This document shows positions 27,115-39,600 of a stretch of DNA of 64,000 nt, one piece after another. Position 1 is the stretch's first letter, and every line of letters begins with the position of its first letter. The stretch spans positions 46,677,850 to 46,741,849 of the forward strand of contig CM039183.1 of NCBI GenBank assembly GCA_008360975.2, in the 5' to 3' direction. Made by a program: the position numbers and the translations under genes. Under the pieces are notes generated by a model that saw only the letters and a program-made list of their open reading frames with translations, did not search any database and was not told the DNA's origin. This DNA comes from Lichenostomus cassidix. Lineage: Eukaryota; Chordata; Aves; Passeriformes; Meliphagidae.

Positions 27115-27902
27115 CTATGAGAAAGAAAAGATTTTAGTCACCTTGTGTTCATAATGCTAGAAACAGTGGAAATACATTACATATTTATTACCAGGATGAA
27201 AAAAATCTCTAAAAGCATGTGCATCAACACTGCAGCATGGATAAGCTCTAAGTAGGAGGAATGAGATAACTGATGTGATCACATGCTGTTCAGCTCACTC
27301 ATATTTGGTTCAGTGCTACACTGAGAGGTGATGGAAAGGAGCTTTCACCAGTGTGTGCTCATCAGTTTCCTCATGCCCATTGCTGTAGAGAAATCAGGCA
27401 ATGAACTCATCTGCTAATTCCTATGTGCTGACAAAGCTAGTCAGGTCCCGCTAAAAACCTGTCTCTAGCTAGCTCAAGGACTGCACTTCTGTCAGATCTC
27501 AGCTCCTACATCCCTAGAAACAGACATCTGAACCTGAAGTGACATTATTCAGTTCATGTCTAAGACAGTAATTCTTTCAAAATAAAATTAACTACCTCCT
27601 GAAACTGATAGTACTATTGAAAATGTACTTCACCACTTTGAGAGATAACTTGCAATGTTCAATGACACAAGAAGATATTTCTAGTTCTTGCCTATAGCAA
27701 AAGAGTACTCTAGAGACAAATATTTTCAGCAGTTAGTCAAGTATTTTCCAAAACTGAAAGTTAATTTATTTATAATTTTTATTGCTGTTTGCTATTCATG
27801 CTACATCACTTACATTAGCTAATTTTAATGCTTTCTTAATGAGAAATTAAAGAAAATATGCTCCATATCTTCTCTGAATTACACATAAATCATTTTACTA
27901 AC
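27115..27902 (-). other. STXBP5: STXBP5 intron 3 (0.8 kb)
   Basis: Short intron with a GTTAGT donor and a CATAG acceptor, U2-type. Nothing else recognised inside. Confidence 0.85.
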
Positions 27903-27984
27903 CTCATTAATCAGGAACTGAAGTTGGATTACTGCAGCTCCACTGTCATGTTGACAGTAGCATTCAACTCCTGGCCGACCAAAG
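27903..27984 (-). CDS. STXBP5: STXBP5 coding exon 3 (residues 84-111)
   Basis: The first base completes Leu84. The exon then encodes FGRPGVECYCQHDSG and AAVIQLQFLINE, part of propeller blades 1-2. It ends in phase 0 at GAG|GTTAGT (GT at 27902-27901). The acceptor AG is at 27986-27985. It has no long pyrimidine tract but is preceded by a perfect U12-type branch-site match at 27999-28007, in line with the U12-type donor of exon 2. Length is 82 nt, so skipping this exon alone would shift the frame. Confidence 0.96.
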
Positions 27985-27998
27985 CTGGAATTGGTACC

Positions 27999-28007
27999 AT
28001 TAAGGAA
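27999..28007 (-). promoter_or_regulatory. STXBP5: U12-type branch site of STXBP5 intron 2
   Basis: Reads TTCCTTAAT on the minus strand, a full match to the U12 snRNA-pairing branch consensus TTCCTTRAY. The branch adenosine is at 28000 and the intron's terminal G at 27985, a spacing of 15 nt, within the narrow 10-16 nt window typical of U12 introns. Confidence 0.85.
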
Positions 28008-30338
28008 TAATTGTTGCATGTAACAAACAAAACACACAGCATAACCAATATTTTCACTTTCACTAAGACCACATTCACACAGGCTAACATCCTGCTTCTA
28101 GCTAGTACACCCAACATATCTAACCACACAGAGCTGAGTGACCACCAAAACAGTAATTTATAAATGCCACAAAGTAACACAAAGAAATTAAAAGGCCTAC
28201 CTCAGAAAAAAAAAATTACATGTAAAACTGCTTAACTTATAGTGACTTACGGGATTCTGCATCACATAGAACTTGAAGAATGATGAAGCAGTTATTTTAA
28301 CAATGTTAAATATCAGGTCTAGAATAAAAGGAAGTTAATCTAAATAAGCATCATAAACCAACTATTCATTTTTTCAAATGCCAAAGGATTTTTTTCTCCA
28401 TTTTAAACATTACTTAAGGATGAAAAGAGCTGAATAATGCAAGGCACATTAAAAAAAAAATCTGCTGTGACAGAGATGAGAAGATCAGTAGTCAAAATAT
28501 GGAGGAGTCAATGGGAAATTATGTATAATGTAAATTTCCAGGATCTCTGTATCAAGACTTCCTGGATTCACACCAGCTATGAGATAGCAAAAGCTTGCTC
28601 ATTTTCACTCTCACACATAAACCAGTCCTGTCCTTCCATAATGAATAATGATAGAAGCAGCAGCAGAACAGATTATTTCAGTTCTCCATACTTAACTCAT
28701 TTATAAGTTGCAAACATTCTGTATTTTAAATGTGGTTATGCACTTCCTTCTGATGCAAAATTAATTTCTCCAGTGTCTGTGAAATCAGGCAGAAACAACA
28801 GAGGAATTATGCAAACTGGTCAGTATTTCATCATCACTGTATGCCCAGGGTTTGTGAAGTATGATTTGTCAGGGCTGAACACTTCCTGTTTTAAAGAAAC
28901 ACCTTAACTTCTTTAAAGATGAAAGGAAATAATTCCAAAGCTGTATGCAAAACAGGAATAGATGTACTATTTTCTTCTCTCAGTATATGCTAGAAATTAA
29001 TAAAACAGTACAATTTTCACCCATTCTGCAAGCTTTTCATTTACAGAGAAATTGCTGAAAAAAACTGAAGTGGATAATATGTGCATTCTCAAAAAATACG
29101 TGTATTCATGCTACAGACAGCTGGAAGGCTGAAAAGACTACCAGGCTGAATGCAAATCACAATTCAAACATATCTTCTGCTCAGCCTCTAAGCTGGTGAA
29201 ATAAAATGTAAGTAGAACAACAGCAGGGACAAGCCTGCTTCAACACACTGCAATATTTTAAGTTTTAAACTTGAATCACATTCTTCTAGACTAATGAATT
29301 TGCATAACATAAAGCTAAGTGATGAGATATGCACCACACAGATGTTGAATAATCCAGCAAACTTAATACCTGCTTTTTTCCCGAAACAGAATTAGTAATT
29401 TAATTTTGTTCTGCCATGGAAGGACTTAAAGTGTCAGCAAGCCTCACCTGGTTTTTTGGTTTTATTTTACATTCTTATCAATATGGTTTTTTTGCAAAGA
29501 AGTCATCTCTATTCCAGTCACAGTTTATAGCTCAAAAAAAAAAAAAAGCGGAGGGGGTGTTGTCTCCATAAATGATACCTTCCTACACAAACTCAGAATA
29601 CTTTTAATGTAAAATCATTGCTTTTACATTAACTATGGATTGACTACACAAATTGCCAGATTGAAAAAACCCACAAGAAATAAGATAAGTTTCAGAGCTG
29701 ACTGCCTTCAGCCTCGCTCCTGCATCTGCGTTCACTTGAATTAATAATTATTTGCAGAAGTAGACAAAAACAATTTCCAAATGTGAAATTCAGATGCTTA
29801 CAGGAATTGAATTTTAAAACTTGCTTATCTGCACTGACACAGGTAGTTTTCTAATAAAAATATTTTCCCAGCCCCTCCCCTGAACATCAGTTTCCAACAT
29901 AATTAAATGCAAATCTTGTTCATAAACTCAGAGTTTATTTGGAATTGAGACTATACAGCTACCTTGCCTCAAAGTAAGAGGAATATGACCCAGAAAAAAC
30001 AGTTCATAGATTGCTCAAGTTACTTTTTTTTCAAATTCTATTCCTCAGATGCTTTCTGCAAACACTTCTGATGCTACTATTTCTGGAAACATTGTTATAA
30101 CTAGTCACTAAAAATTTCATTATTAAGAATATTTCAATGTCTCTTTAAACAAAAAAATCTTCCCCATTTTCCAGGACACCTGAACCATTTTTGCAGAAAT
30201 TGGTAAAGATGCAGGACTGGGAGTAAGATTACACAAATTTTAAATATGCAGAGCAAATCTCTTCGACAAATTAGTGGAAACTTCACATCCTGACGTGAAA
30301 ATTAAGTTTGGCCTCTTCTACAGTGCATGCTGTCATTT

Positions 30339-30358
30339 AAAAAAAAAAAAAAAAAAAA
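30339..30358. repeat. Poly-A tract (20 nt)
   Basis: Twenty consecutive A on the plus strand in intron 2. A similar run is at about 41076-41098. No adjacent retroposon recognised. Confidence 0.85.
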
Positions 30359-31620
30359 GTCCTTGCAGCTAGTCTTATTTAGTTCCTTTACTCAAGGATT
30401 ATGTCATCTCCACTTTTTCACCTAGTAGCTAAAATTATTCTTCCCATCTCAAATTAATATCATCCTCCTAACCAGCATTAATCTTCTTTTCTAAAGCAAT
30501 GCAAAGCCTCCCAGTTTTGTGGGGTATGCTGAATTGAAAAAGCACGTCACAAAGCCTGCCTGTAGAAGGATAATACATGCCTGTTCCAGTACATGTGAAG
30601 CATTTCTCAACCACACAAAACAGGCAGCAGCCTGGGGAATGCAGTTTGCCCAAATCCGCTACACTTGCGTATGTGTGCTTCAGGCAAGAGAGCTCACTGT
30701 ACTAAGCAGTGATCATCTACTACACAGTCATTCCCAAAACAGGCAAAAATTATAATGAATAATGACAAGATGAGCAAAGCATTTTAATTTTGTAGACAGG
30801 AAAAACTCTCTGCCAAAGACCTAGGGTAGCTCTAGAGGAAACACTCTGCTCTGAGCAGTTTTCTAATCAAAGACCCATCCCTGCTCCTTCAATTCCAAGC
30901 AGTTAATTCTACTATTGCTGCTTCATCCCCTATCCCAAATATTAACAAATTGGATAAATTAGTCGCTTCTCAGCTATACCTTTGAATATTGCTTCCATGT
31001 CCCCCACTGCCACTTGGAAATTAACCCTGGAAAACTCTAGTATTTGTCTTCACTGCATATTTTTTGAGAAAAAAAGAGACAACAGCCATGCCTGAGAGAA
31101 GAAAGAGATAACATGCTCACATCCCAGCATCAGTGTTCATTTTCATAGCTGCTAGAAGTGCAGGTAGTACACAAGAGAATCACAGTATAGCCTTAATATT
31201 CCATAATAACACTGATTTTACTTTAATTTATGAGAAAAGGCAACATTTCCAAAAGATATTTTTTCAAACAAGCTTCAGACCTGAACTTACACTTCAAGCA
31301 TTTAATTTAGCAATATGCAAGTTGTCTCTGCAAAAGACTCTTTTTAAAATTTATTACTATGATTTATAGCTTAGCTACATACTAGCAACTCAGTGCCCAT
31401 CTGCCCTTAGAAATCACATTTGAAAGAGAAAAATTCCAGAATATTTATGAAAGTCACAGAAGACCAGTCTTTTTTTTTTTTTTCTTCATTCTTTAGTTAC
31501 TCTAAGTAGACCTAGAGAGTATAATACTGAGACATTCTTCACCTGTGGTTGGCCCCTCTGACATACAAGATAGTTGCAAAAACTGTAGCTATTAATTCAA
31601 CCCTTAGCATAAGGCAGTTG

Positions 31621-33180
31621 TCATAGAATCATTTAGATTGAAAAAGACCTCTAAGTCCATCAAGTCCAACCTTTGACCAATCACCACCTTATCAACTAGA
31701 TTATGGCACTAAGTGCCACATCCAGACTTTTCCTGAATACCTCCAGGGATGGTGACTCCACCACTTCCCTGGGAAGCCTATTCCAATGTTTAGCAACCTT
31801 TTCCATGATGAAATTCCTCCTGATATCCAACTAAAACCTCCCCTGCCACAGCTTGAGGCTCTTTTCTCTTGTCCTGTCATCAGTTGCCTGGGAGAAGAGG
31901 CCAACCCCCACCTGGCAACATCGTCCTTCCAGGCAGTTGTAGAGTTGTAAGGTCTCCCCTGAGCCTCCTCCAGGCTAAACACTCCCAGCTACCTCAGCCA
32001 TTCCTAACAAGACCTGTGCTCCAGACCCTTCACCAGCCTCATTGCCCTTCTCTGGACATGCTCCAACACCTGTGTCCCTCCTGAAGTGAGTGGCCCAAAA
32101 CTGAACACAGGATTTGAGGTTTGTCCTCACCAGTGCTGAGTAGAGGGGGACAGTTGCTGCCCTGGTCCTGCTGGCCACACTATTGCTGATCCAGGCCAGG
32201 ATGCCATTGTCCTTCTTGGCCACCTGGACACATTCCCAGCTCATGTTCAGCTGCTGTTGACCAGTATCCCCAGGTCCTTTTCCATTTGGCAGCTTTCCAG
32301 CCACTTTCTCCCACGCTTTTAGTGCTGCATGGGGCTGCTGTGATTGAAGTATAATAACTGGCACTTGGCCTTGTTGAACCTCACAGCACATTGATCCAAC
32401 CTGTTCAGATCTCTTTGCAGAGACTTCCCACCCTCCACCAGATCAACATTCCCATCCAGTTTAGTGTCACCTGTGAACTTACTGAGGGTGCACTTGATCC
32501 CCTCATCCAGATCATGAGTAAAGATACTAAACAGAACTGGCCCCGGCACTGAGCCCTGGGGAACACCACTTGTGACTCAACACCAACTGGATACAACACC
32601 ATTCAGCACCACCCTCTGGTCTGGCCACCCAGACAGGTTTTCAACCCAGCAAAGAGCACACCTGGCCAGCTCACGAGCAGCCACTTTCTCCAGAAGAACA
32701 CTGTGGCAAGCAGAGTCAAAGGCTTTACTAAAACCCAGGCAGACAACGTCCACAGCCTTGCCTCTCGTGCATGAGGTGGGTCACCTGGTTTCCTAAACCT
32801 GAGCTGGCTGGGCCTGACCCCTTGGCTGTCCTGTATCTGCCATGGGATCCCACTCAAAATAACCTGTTCCATAACGTTTCTGGACACCAAGGACCAAGGC
32901 TGACAGGTCTGCAGTGCCCCAGATCCCTCGTGCAGCCCTTCCAGTGGACAGGCGCCACATTGGCCAACGCCAGTCAACCTCCCTGGGTAGCCAGAACTGA
33001 TAAATGATGGAGAGCAACTCAGCAAGCTCTTCCACCAGCTCCCTCAGTACACTTGGATTAATCACATCCAGTCCCATAGACTTATGAGTGCCTAAATAGC
33101 TCAGCAGGTCACTACTTCCTCCTGGATTACAGAGGGTCCATTCTGTTTCCTGTCCCTGTCTACCAGCCCAGGGGGGTGGT
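31621..33180 (-). mobile_element. CR1 LINE, 1.56 kb 5'-truncated copy with decayed reverse transcriptase
   Basis: The 3' end at 31621 reads TGATTCTATGA on the minus strand. Going 5', the copy covers the 3' UTR and the C-terminal half of the ORF2 reverse transcriptase. The segment 32319-32549 gives [19 protein letters not shown] and [12 protein letters not shown], where active CR1 has an ADD-T catalytic box, so one catalytic Asp is Gly here. Open frames over this span are broken by stops and shifts (31701-33077), so the copy is dead. It lies in STXBP5 intron 2 in gene orientation. Confidence 0.93.
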
Positions 33181-36100
33181 TACTCTGAGGCATACAAAGA
33201 CTTTTATAATTTAAAATATTTTCCTAACTATCAGCACACAGATATTGGCACCTTTATTTTATTACACTGTGATAAAGTCTTGCTACTATGGCAAAGATAG
33301 ACCATGTATCAGATTTGCCACTGTTACAATTGTTTAAGAGCTTAAATACAAATCTGAAACTGTAACAGCTTTCAATATTCATTCCTAGATACTTCTCAAA
33401 ACTGTAGCTGTACTTAAACATTTGACAATTCTGATGAAAAAAAAGATCATTGGCTACAGAAAGACACAAACCACTTCTTTGAACTGCATACAAAACACTA
33501 AAAACAGATTACTCACTCTATTCTTATGTATACCAGTCCACAGCATACAGCTCTCCAGGACTGCATGATACACCTGCATATTTTACTACAGTCATGTAAG
33601 TGTTGCAGCTTTCCACTTAATCAGACCCTGAATCATTTCTAAAAAATAGGCATCACTGTATCTCATCAAATCTAATGAGTACTAATGAATACTATTACTT
33701 TCACAGACATAATCTACAGCAACCATCTCAAAGAACAATCTGTCAAGCTATTTGACAAGACACAGTTATTCAAAAAGTCAGAAAGTACTACAGTCAAATG
33801 CTGTCTACAAAATATACTTTGACCTTTCATATCCATGTACTACCAAACAAGATAAAATATAATTTGTCCTTTTGTGGGAAGGGAAGATAAGGAGGGAGGC
33901 CAAAAAGGTTCATTCCTGTGTAAGTGCAGATCAGCTTCCCTAAGTATTCCCTTTGTTTATAGAAAAATGCTCAGCTATAGAAAAATCCTCAGCACTAGAA
34001 GCCAAATGATTCAATGTTAACTTAAAAAACAATCTCAGATTGATAGAGTAAAAAGGAGCACTATTTTGAAAAATATCAAAGTCTATGCATCTCAGTTAAA
34101 GTTTGTTGACCGTTTTTTGTATAAAGGAAGTTGCAGCAATTTTAAAGCACAAACCCACTGTTTCCTGCCTCAATTTGCATGAGTTTTATATTTTAAAATT
34201 AAACAATAATTGAACTAGTTTGCATGTAAACTGATGGGGAACAGGTAGAGAGCACTAACTTAAATACAATTCTTTTTTTAACAGCAACAGATAAGGGTCA
34301 AAGCACTTCTTAAATTTCAAAGTTCCTTACATAAATACACCCAAATACAGCATTTCCCAAATAGCTATGAAAAGCACCAGCAAATTTTCAGTAGAGGCTG
34401 TATTTGGCAGAATTTTCTCAGAGCTGACAGTGAGAAGCAATCATTCATTGGAACAAGATGTAATCGAGCAGTACAAATGCAAACAGGATAAAAAAAAACC
34501 CCACGATTTAAAATTAAACAAGAAACAAAATTGGTTTTAATGATAAGTTTCTATATGCACAATTCACAGATGGCAAAGCATGCTGTTAAATGAAGAGGTA
34601 AAAACATCAATTTAGACCAAAAATGAAAAAAACTAAAAATGCTACAGGCTTTGCTTGATTTTACTCACTTTGCTTTCTGATACAGGTTGTACTCCTTTAG
34701 TCTAAGAGCTGTATTTCAGCACTAACAGCGCAAAGAAGGTGACAAATCAGTTCTTTTCCTGGGTGGGATGGAAGAGAAGGAGAACTGTAGAACACAAGGG
34801 TAGGAAACTCTTACAAATACTGGTTGCTATGACTACCTAAGATGCAGGGAAATGGTTGGTAACTGCTAATTCACCGAAGTTTTTCCAAAGACTGCATACA
34901 CAAGAGTAAATCCAGGAAACAATTAGGTTTTTGAAGAACTTCATCAAAATTCAGAGGTAAAACCTTTGCATTCTGTTGCATGCTTCCAAGTCTCATTCAC
35001 CTGTTATCCATTTAATCCAGTTTAGTTTCCAAGTCAAATTTCACTGTTATTGCATACTATATCACAGTATTAATAATTAACCAGGCTTTTCTTCTTTACA
35101 TTCATAGCTTCTTGGCCAAGAATAATGGCATTCTCTGCTCCTAGAACTGAGATACACTTGGAATAAGAATGATGTCTCTTCCCAGAGTCCAGATATTTTG
35201 TACAGACACTGCCAAGAGCAGCATTACCAAGTGTAGTGTTCTAGAACTAGATGCTAAGTGAATTTATGTACTTATTTAATTTAGCTTATGAAAGCATAAA
35301 TAACAATGGATATTATTTAATAAAAGGACAACTTACATTTTCGAAGAACATAGCCAATCCTTGCCCAATCAATTATTGTCTGTCAACACCTATTTCTAAC
35401 TGCAAAGCATTTTGCTGGGTCCAGAAATCTCTCTTCATTCACACAGCATGATCTGAAATACTTCCCTTAACTCTTGCCTGACAAGCAAATTCTCCTCAGG
35501 TATTTCCAAGTCACCAACCACTGGATAGAAGCGATAGAAAACTAACTGTAATCACCAGTCATTCCATCTCAACTTTGCTCACACACAAGCCCATTCCCCA
35601 ATCCCCTCCCCACAAACTTCACAGCACTGAGTGCAATTTCCCAAGCAAATTTTACTTGTACCTCATTAACCCTTTACATCATTACAGGGTTAAATACAAT
35701 AAGACCACAGGTACTGTTATAACTTATGTAAGCTACATTGTCTTGGGTGTCCCCCTTGTATTATCACTCAGCAGAAATTTATGGTTATTGTCACATCTTT
35801 CCTTTTGGTACCAATGCCTTAGCTCTCAAATTAATTATTAATTCCATTTAAATTTTCTACTACCTCAAGCCAGGTTTTGCCCCATCCTTTGCTATTCAAT
35901 TTATCACTCTTCATACAGCCACTTTTATTCACTTGCTTTGACAAAGGCAGCAGAAAAAGCAGGTGACTTTGGCATAGGAGGAGGTCTTAAAGAAGATCTC
36001 AAATGAAAATAAAAGTTGGTCACATGTGTGAATTTCTTCCCCAGACATTGCTGTAGTTTCTCTCTCAGTATTGATATTTACCACTTGACTTGTGGATGAG

Positions 36101-36603
36101 GCTTAAATCTACCCATCTACTTCCTGCACCATTTTGAATCATTGTAATGATGGAAATAACTTCCTCTTCCAAACATCCTTCTAAAGGAAGTTTAATCACT
36201 GGAAGTTTTATCAATGCAATGATGCAGGTAAACCATGTTTCTGCTTACATAGCTTTTTGAAGTAGTTACCAGCAAAGTCACTTGTTGAATCTCTAAGTGG
36301 GTCATGGATGAGAAGTACCAACACCCCCATGACATGGGCAAGAAGGAGAAACTTAGATCCCAAATCCAGGCAGCAGGTACAAGTTTACCCCTTCTGCCTA
36401 CACCAACTTGATACAATAATCCGTCCCCAGACTCACAGGCAGTCACAAACTGTAAGATCTTCCAAACACCCCAAGAGCTGTTCACAGGCAGTACTGCTGC
36501 TACTGCTTTTTAAGTATTTCAGCTAGCAGTGTCTAAATCCTAGTAATTCAAACACAATGGAAGAAATGGGTCTTGGGACAAAGTTTCCCTTGTCTGCTCA
36601 AAG

Positions 36604-36671
36604 GCTCAAAATACTTCTTAAGTATTTTGCAGTATACTTCTTAATACTGCTCAAAATACTTCTTAAGTATT
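36604..36671. repeat. Two-copy direct repeat (period 45) with palindromic core
   Basis: GCTCAAAATACTTCTTAAGT plus ATT occurs at 36604-36626 and 36649-36671. Each copy holds the near-perfect inverted repeat AATACTT-C-TTAAGTATT, so the block can form small hairpins. Confidence 0.88.
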
Positions 36672-39600
36672 CTCATTCAAAATGGCATTAAAAATTGTTA
36701 AAATTAGCCTTAAGCAATCAACAGCTATCCTTTAACTGCTGCTTTAAGTATTTTGTAACACTGTGACAGTGTTTTTCACTTTATCTTATCTTAAGCCTCC
36801 TCAGGTTCCACCACAGCATAATTTTTTATGCATCTCACCAAAGAACTGAGAAACTTACTATTTCGTTACTATCAAAACAGTAGTGACCATTTTATAGGTT
36901 TCCTCAAAACTACCACCACAAATGAAAAACCAAGGTACAATTCCAACAATTCAGTAGATGGCACTATTCCACAAAAATCAAAAGAGGAAACTATGTTCTC
37001 ACATAAACAAGGGATAGCACAGAGCTAGAACTGTTATTTTAAATATGCAAAACCAATGCCCACTCTTCAGAGTGCCTTGCACTTTTCTGTGCTTTTCATA
37101 TAACATGGAAAAAAACATGCCAAAACATTAAGAGAAATTACTGTTTTGTGGAAATGCCTGTAATTTTGCTTGGCTACTTTGTCCAGGCATTATTACATAC
37201 AGCTCCACTTAACACCATAAAAATAGCTGCATACCAGTGTTGCATAAAGTAATATTTTTATGGTTTGTGTTTACCAGAAATCTAACTTGACACAGACTAT
37301 TAAAAGGTTGACATTGTCCCTAGAAGTTGCTTATGCAACCTTAATTCACATCTCCTCAAATGCATGATGGTAATTTATTTGTAAAAGTCAATGCACTAGC
37401 TCAATATCAATTGTTTTGCATTATTCAGCTTAATTTTTTTAAGTGTTAAAAAGATAAGTGGTCACTAACAAAACCTACATTGCCAGATTTAAAAAAATTT
37501 GCATTAAAACATGTGTCTTTAATATTATAAAGTTGTAAAGTATAGCCTTAAAAATAACACTACCCATTCCATCATAAGCCTTCTTTTAAAATTTGTTGCA
37601 GGTGCCACATTAGATCCTGTAGTATGCTCTCTTTCTCAGTGAACTTGAGGACTTCAGATGGGTCCTTTCCTTAGCCCCAAGATATGCACCACTGAATAGT
37701 GCAAAAGAGTTCCCATACGAGTACAAATACAGAGCTACTGTTTTGTACAAGCTGGGGATGTCAGGAACTCAAGGGTTTTTCTTAGTAATAGAAAGGGAAT
37801 AATTCAAACAGTATTATGAGATTTCCAAGTATCCACAGCCCAGTTTAAGACTACAAGAAGATGAAAAACAGATCAACAGAAAAAGCACAATCCAAGGTAA
37901 TTCTCCTATACATCTTTCCTGCAGTTTTTCCTAGCGAAAGTATTGCCTTGCAACTGTAGCCTCAGTGATTTTGGTTTTTTGATACTTTCGAGAAACTCCA
38001 CATCTTATTCTCTTCCAGTTCCTGTCATATTCCAGGTGATGTCTGATACTTCAGACAGTGCTCACATGCCCTGCTATTACAAGAATGTTTGGTTTACTAG
38101 CAGAACAAACAAATAATCTGAGTCTGAAGAGCTATTTCAATCAACTCTGACTGAAGGGAAGAAGTCTTCAGATAAAACTTTGCCATACATTTTATGAAAA
38201 TAGGAAACTGAAAAGAGGGGAGAAAGGAAGCCGGAAAGAGGAAAAATTTCAGATTAGGCCCACATGCCACACAGAGCATTACCTCCACGTTCTAAAATAC
38301 AGGCTCTTTGTAGTCACAGGAAGCATTTTAAGAGTTACAACACACATGTAATAGTACTACAAGATTGAGTCATACAGTAGCAAGTTTCAGAGTGAAAATG
38401 TCTGTCTTTCCTCTAGACAAAAGTATCCAAAATAATACATATCCATGTATTACAACTCACTTCACATAAAGGAAACTGTTCCAGTTCCAAGGGAATTTTA
38501 AGAGGTGCCATATACAGGAAATTGTTGCTTCAAGCCCCTCAAAGACACAGAGCTATACCTGTTCGTGCTGCTCAGAACTTAGGGGTTTCTTCCACAATCC
38601 TGTACCTTAACAGAAATATCTAGCAATATTTCTGCATGAATAAGAAAAAATATGAGCACTGAAAGTTAATAGATTTCTTATTTAGGAGAAAGGAAAGGTT
38701 TAGGAGATTGCGTTTGTAAAGAAATTGAGCATTTACGTATACTTCCTGCACAGTCAAGGAAAGGCTGCAGAAACAGTAGAGGTTTTCCTTTCCACATAGC
38801 ATTTCCATCTCCTTCACTGCCACCCTGCTCCCCAAATGCCAAGAGAACACATTCGCATATCTACTGTTCCTCTCACTTCTTTCACCATGGTAAAGAGCAA
38901 GTCTGCACAAAGATATGCTTGAAGAAAAATACAGCCAGATTCCTCAAAATTATTACCTTCAGAGTGACTATTGCTAAAGTATAAAACTAAGGAAGTTTGA
39001 ATGCTTTTTTTTTTAAGCAATTTGGTTCTCACTGGAATCTTTGGCAACTTATTTACACAAGAACAACTTACAAGAAAGTGAAATGGCTGCTGTTCAGTTA
39101 AAAGATAAAACCTAGCAATCATGCATATTCCAAAAAAGTAACCTCAATCATCACGACTAGTCACAGTACCATCTCAAAAAGAAAATTTAAAAAGAAAATA
39201 AAAAAAATCACTTGCTGTTTGAGGCAGACTATCACCACAGTCCAGAGCTTTACTGAGGTTTTAATGATTAAAGCCTGAAGTTGCAGATGTCAAATAGACA
39301 GTGTTCTCTACCTTCTCTATGGAACTTTCCAGCTGTGGAAAAGAGCACTTCAGAAATGCCATAACATGAAAATATCCAAGGGCTCAGACAAAAGAAAAGC
39401 ATTGTCTGGAACAGGACTCTTCATCCAACCTCAAGACAGTTTCTAAGCACAAAATCCAGATCATTAAAACTAATGTGGCATTGTAGCCTCATTAGTTGAG
39501 ACCTGCTTTGAGTCAGAATCTGCCTTTATGCAGTGTAATTCAGTGCTTAATGTGTTTTGATTAAATAATTGGTTTAATGTTTTGAGTGTCAGATAGCTTT

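Noticed and set aside
31701..33077. Several 70-140 codon open frames on both strands.
   Set aside because: They are pieces of the CR1 element in different frames or its antisense, not host genes.
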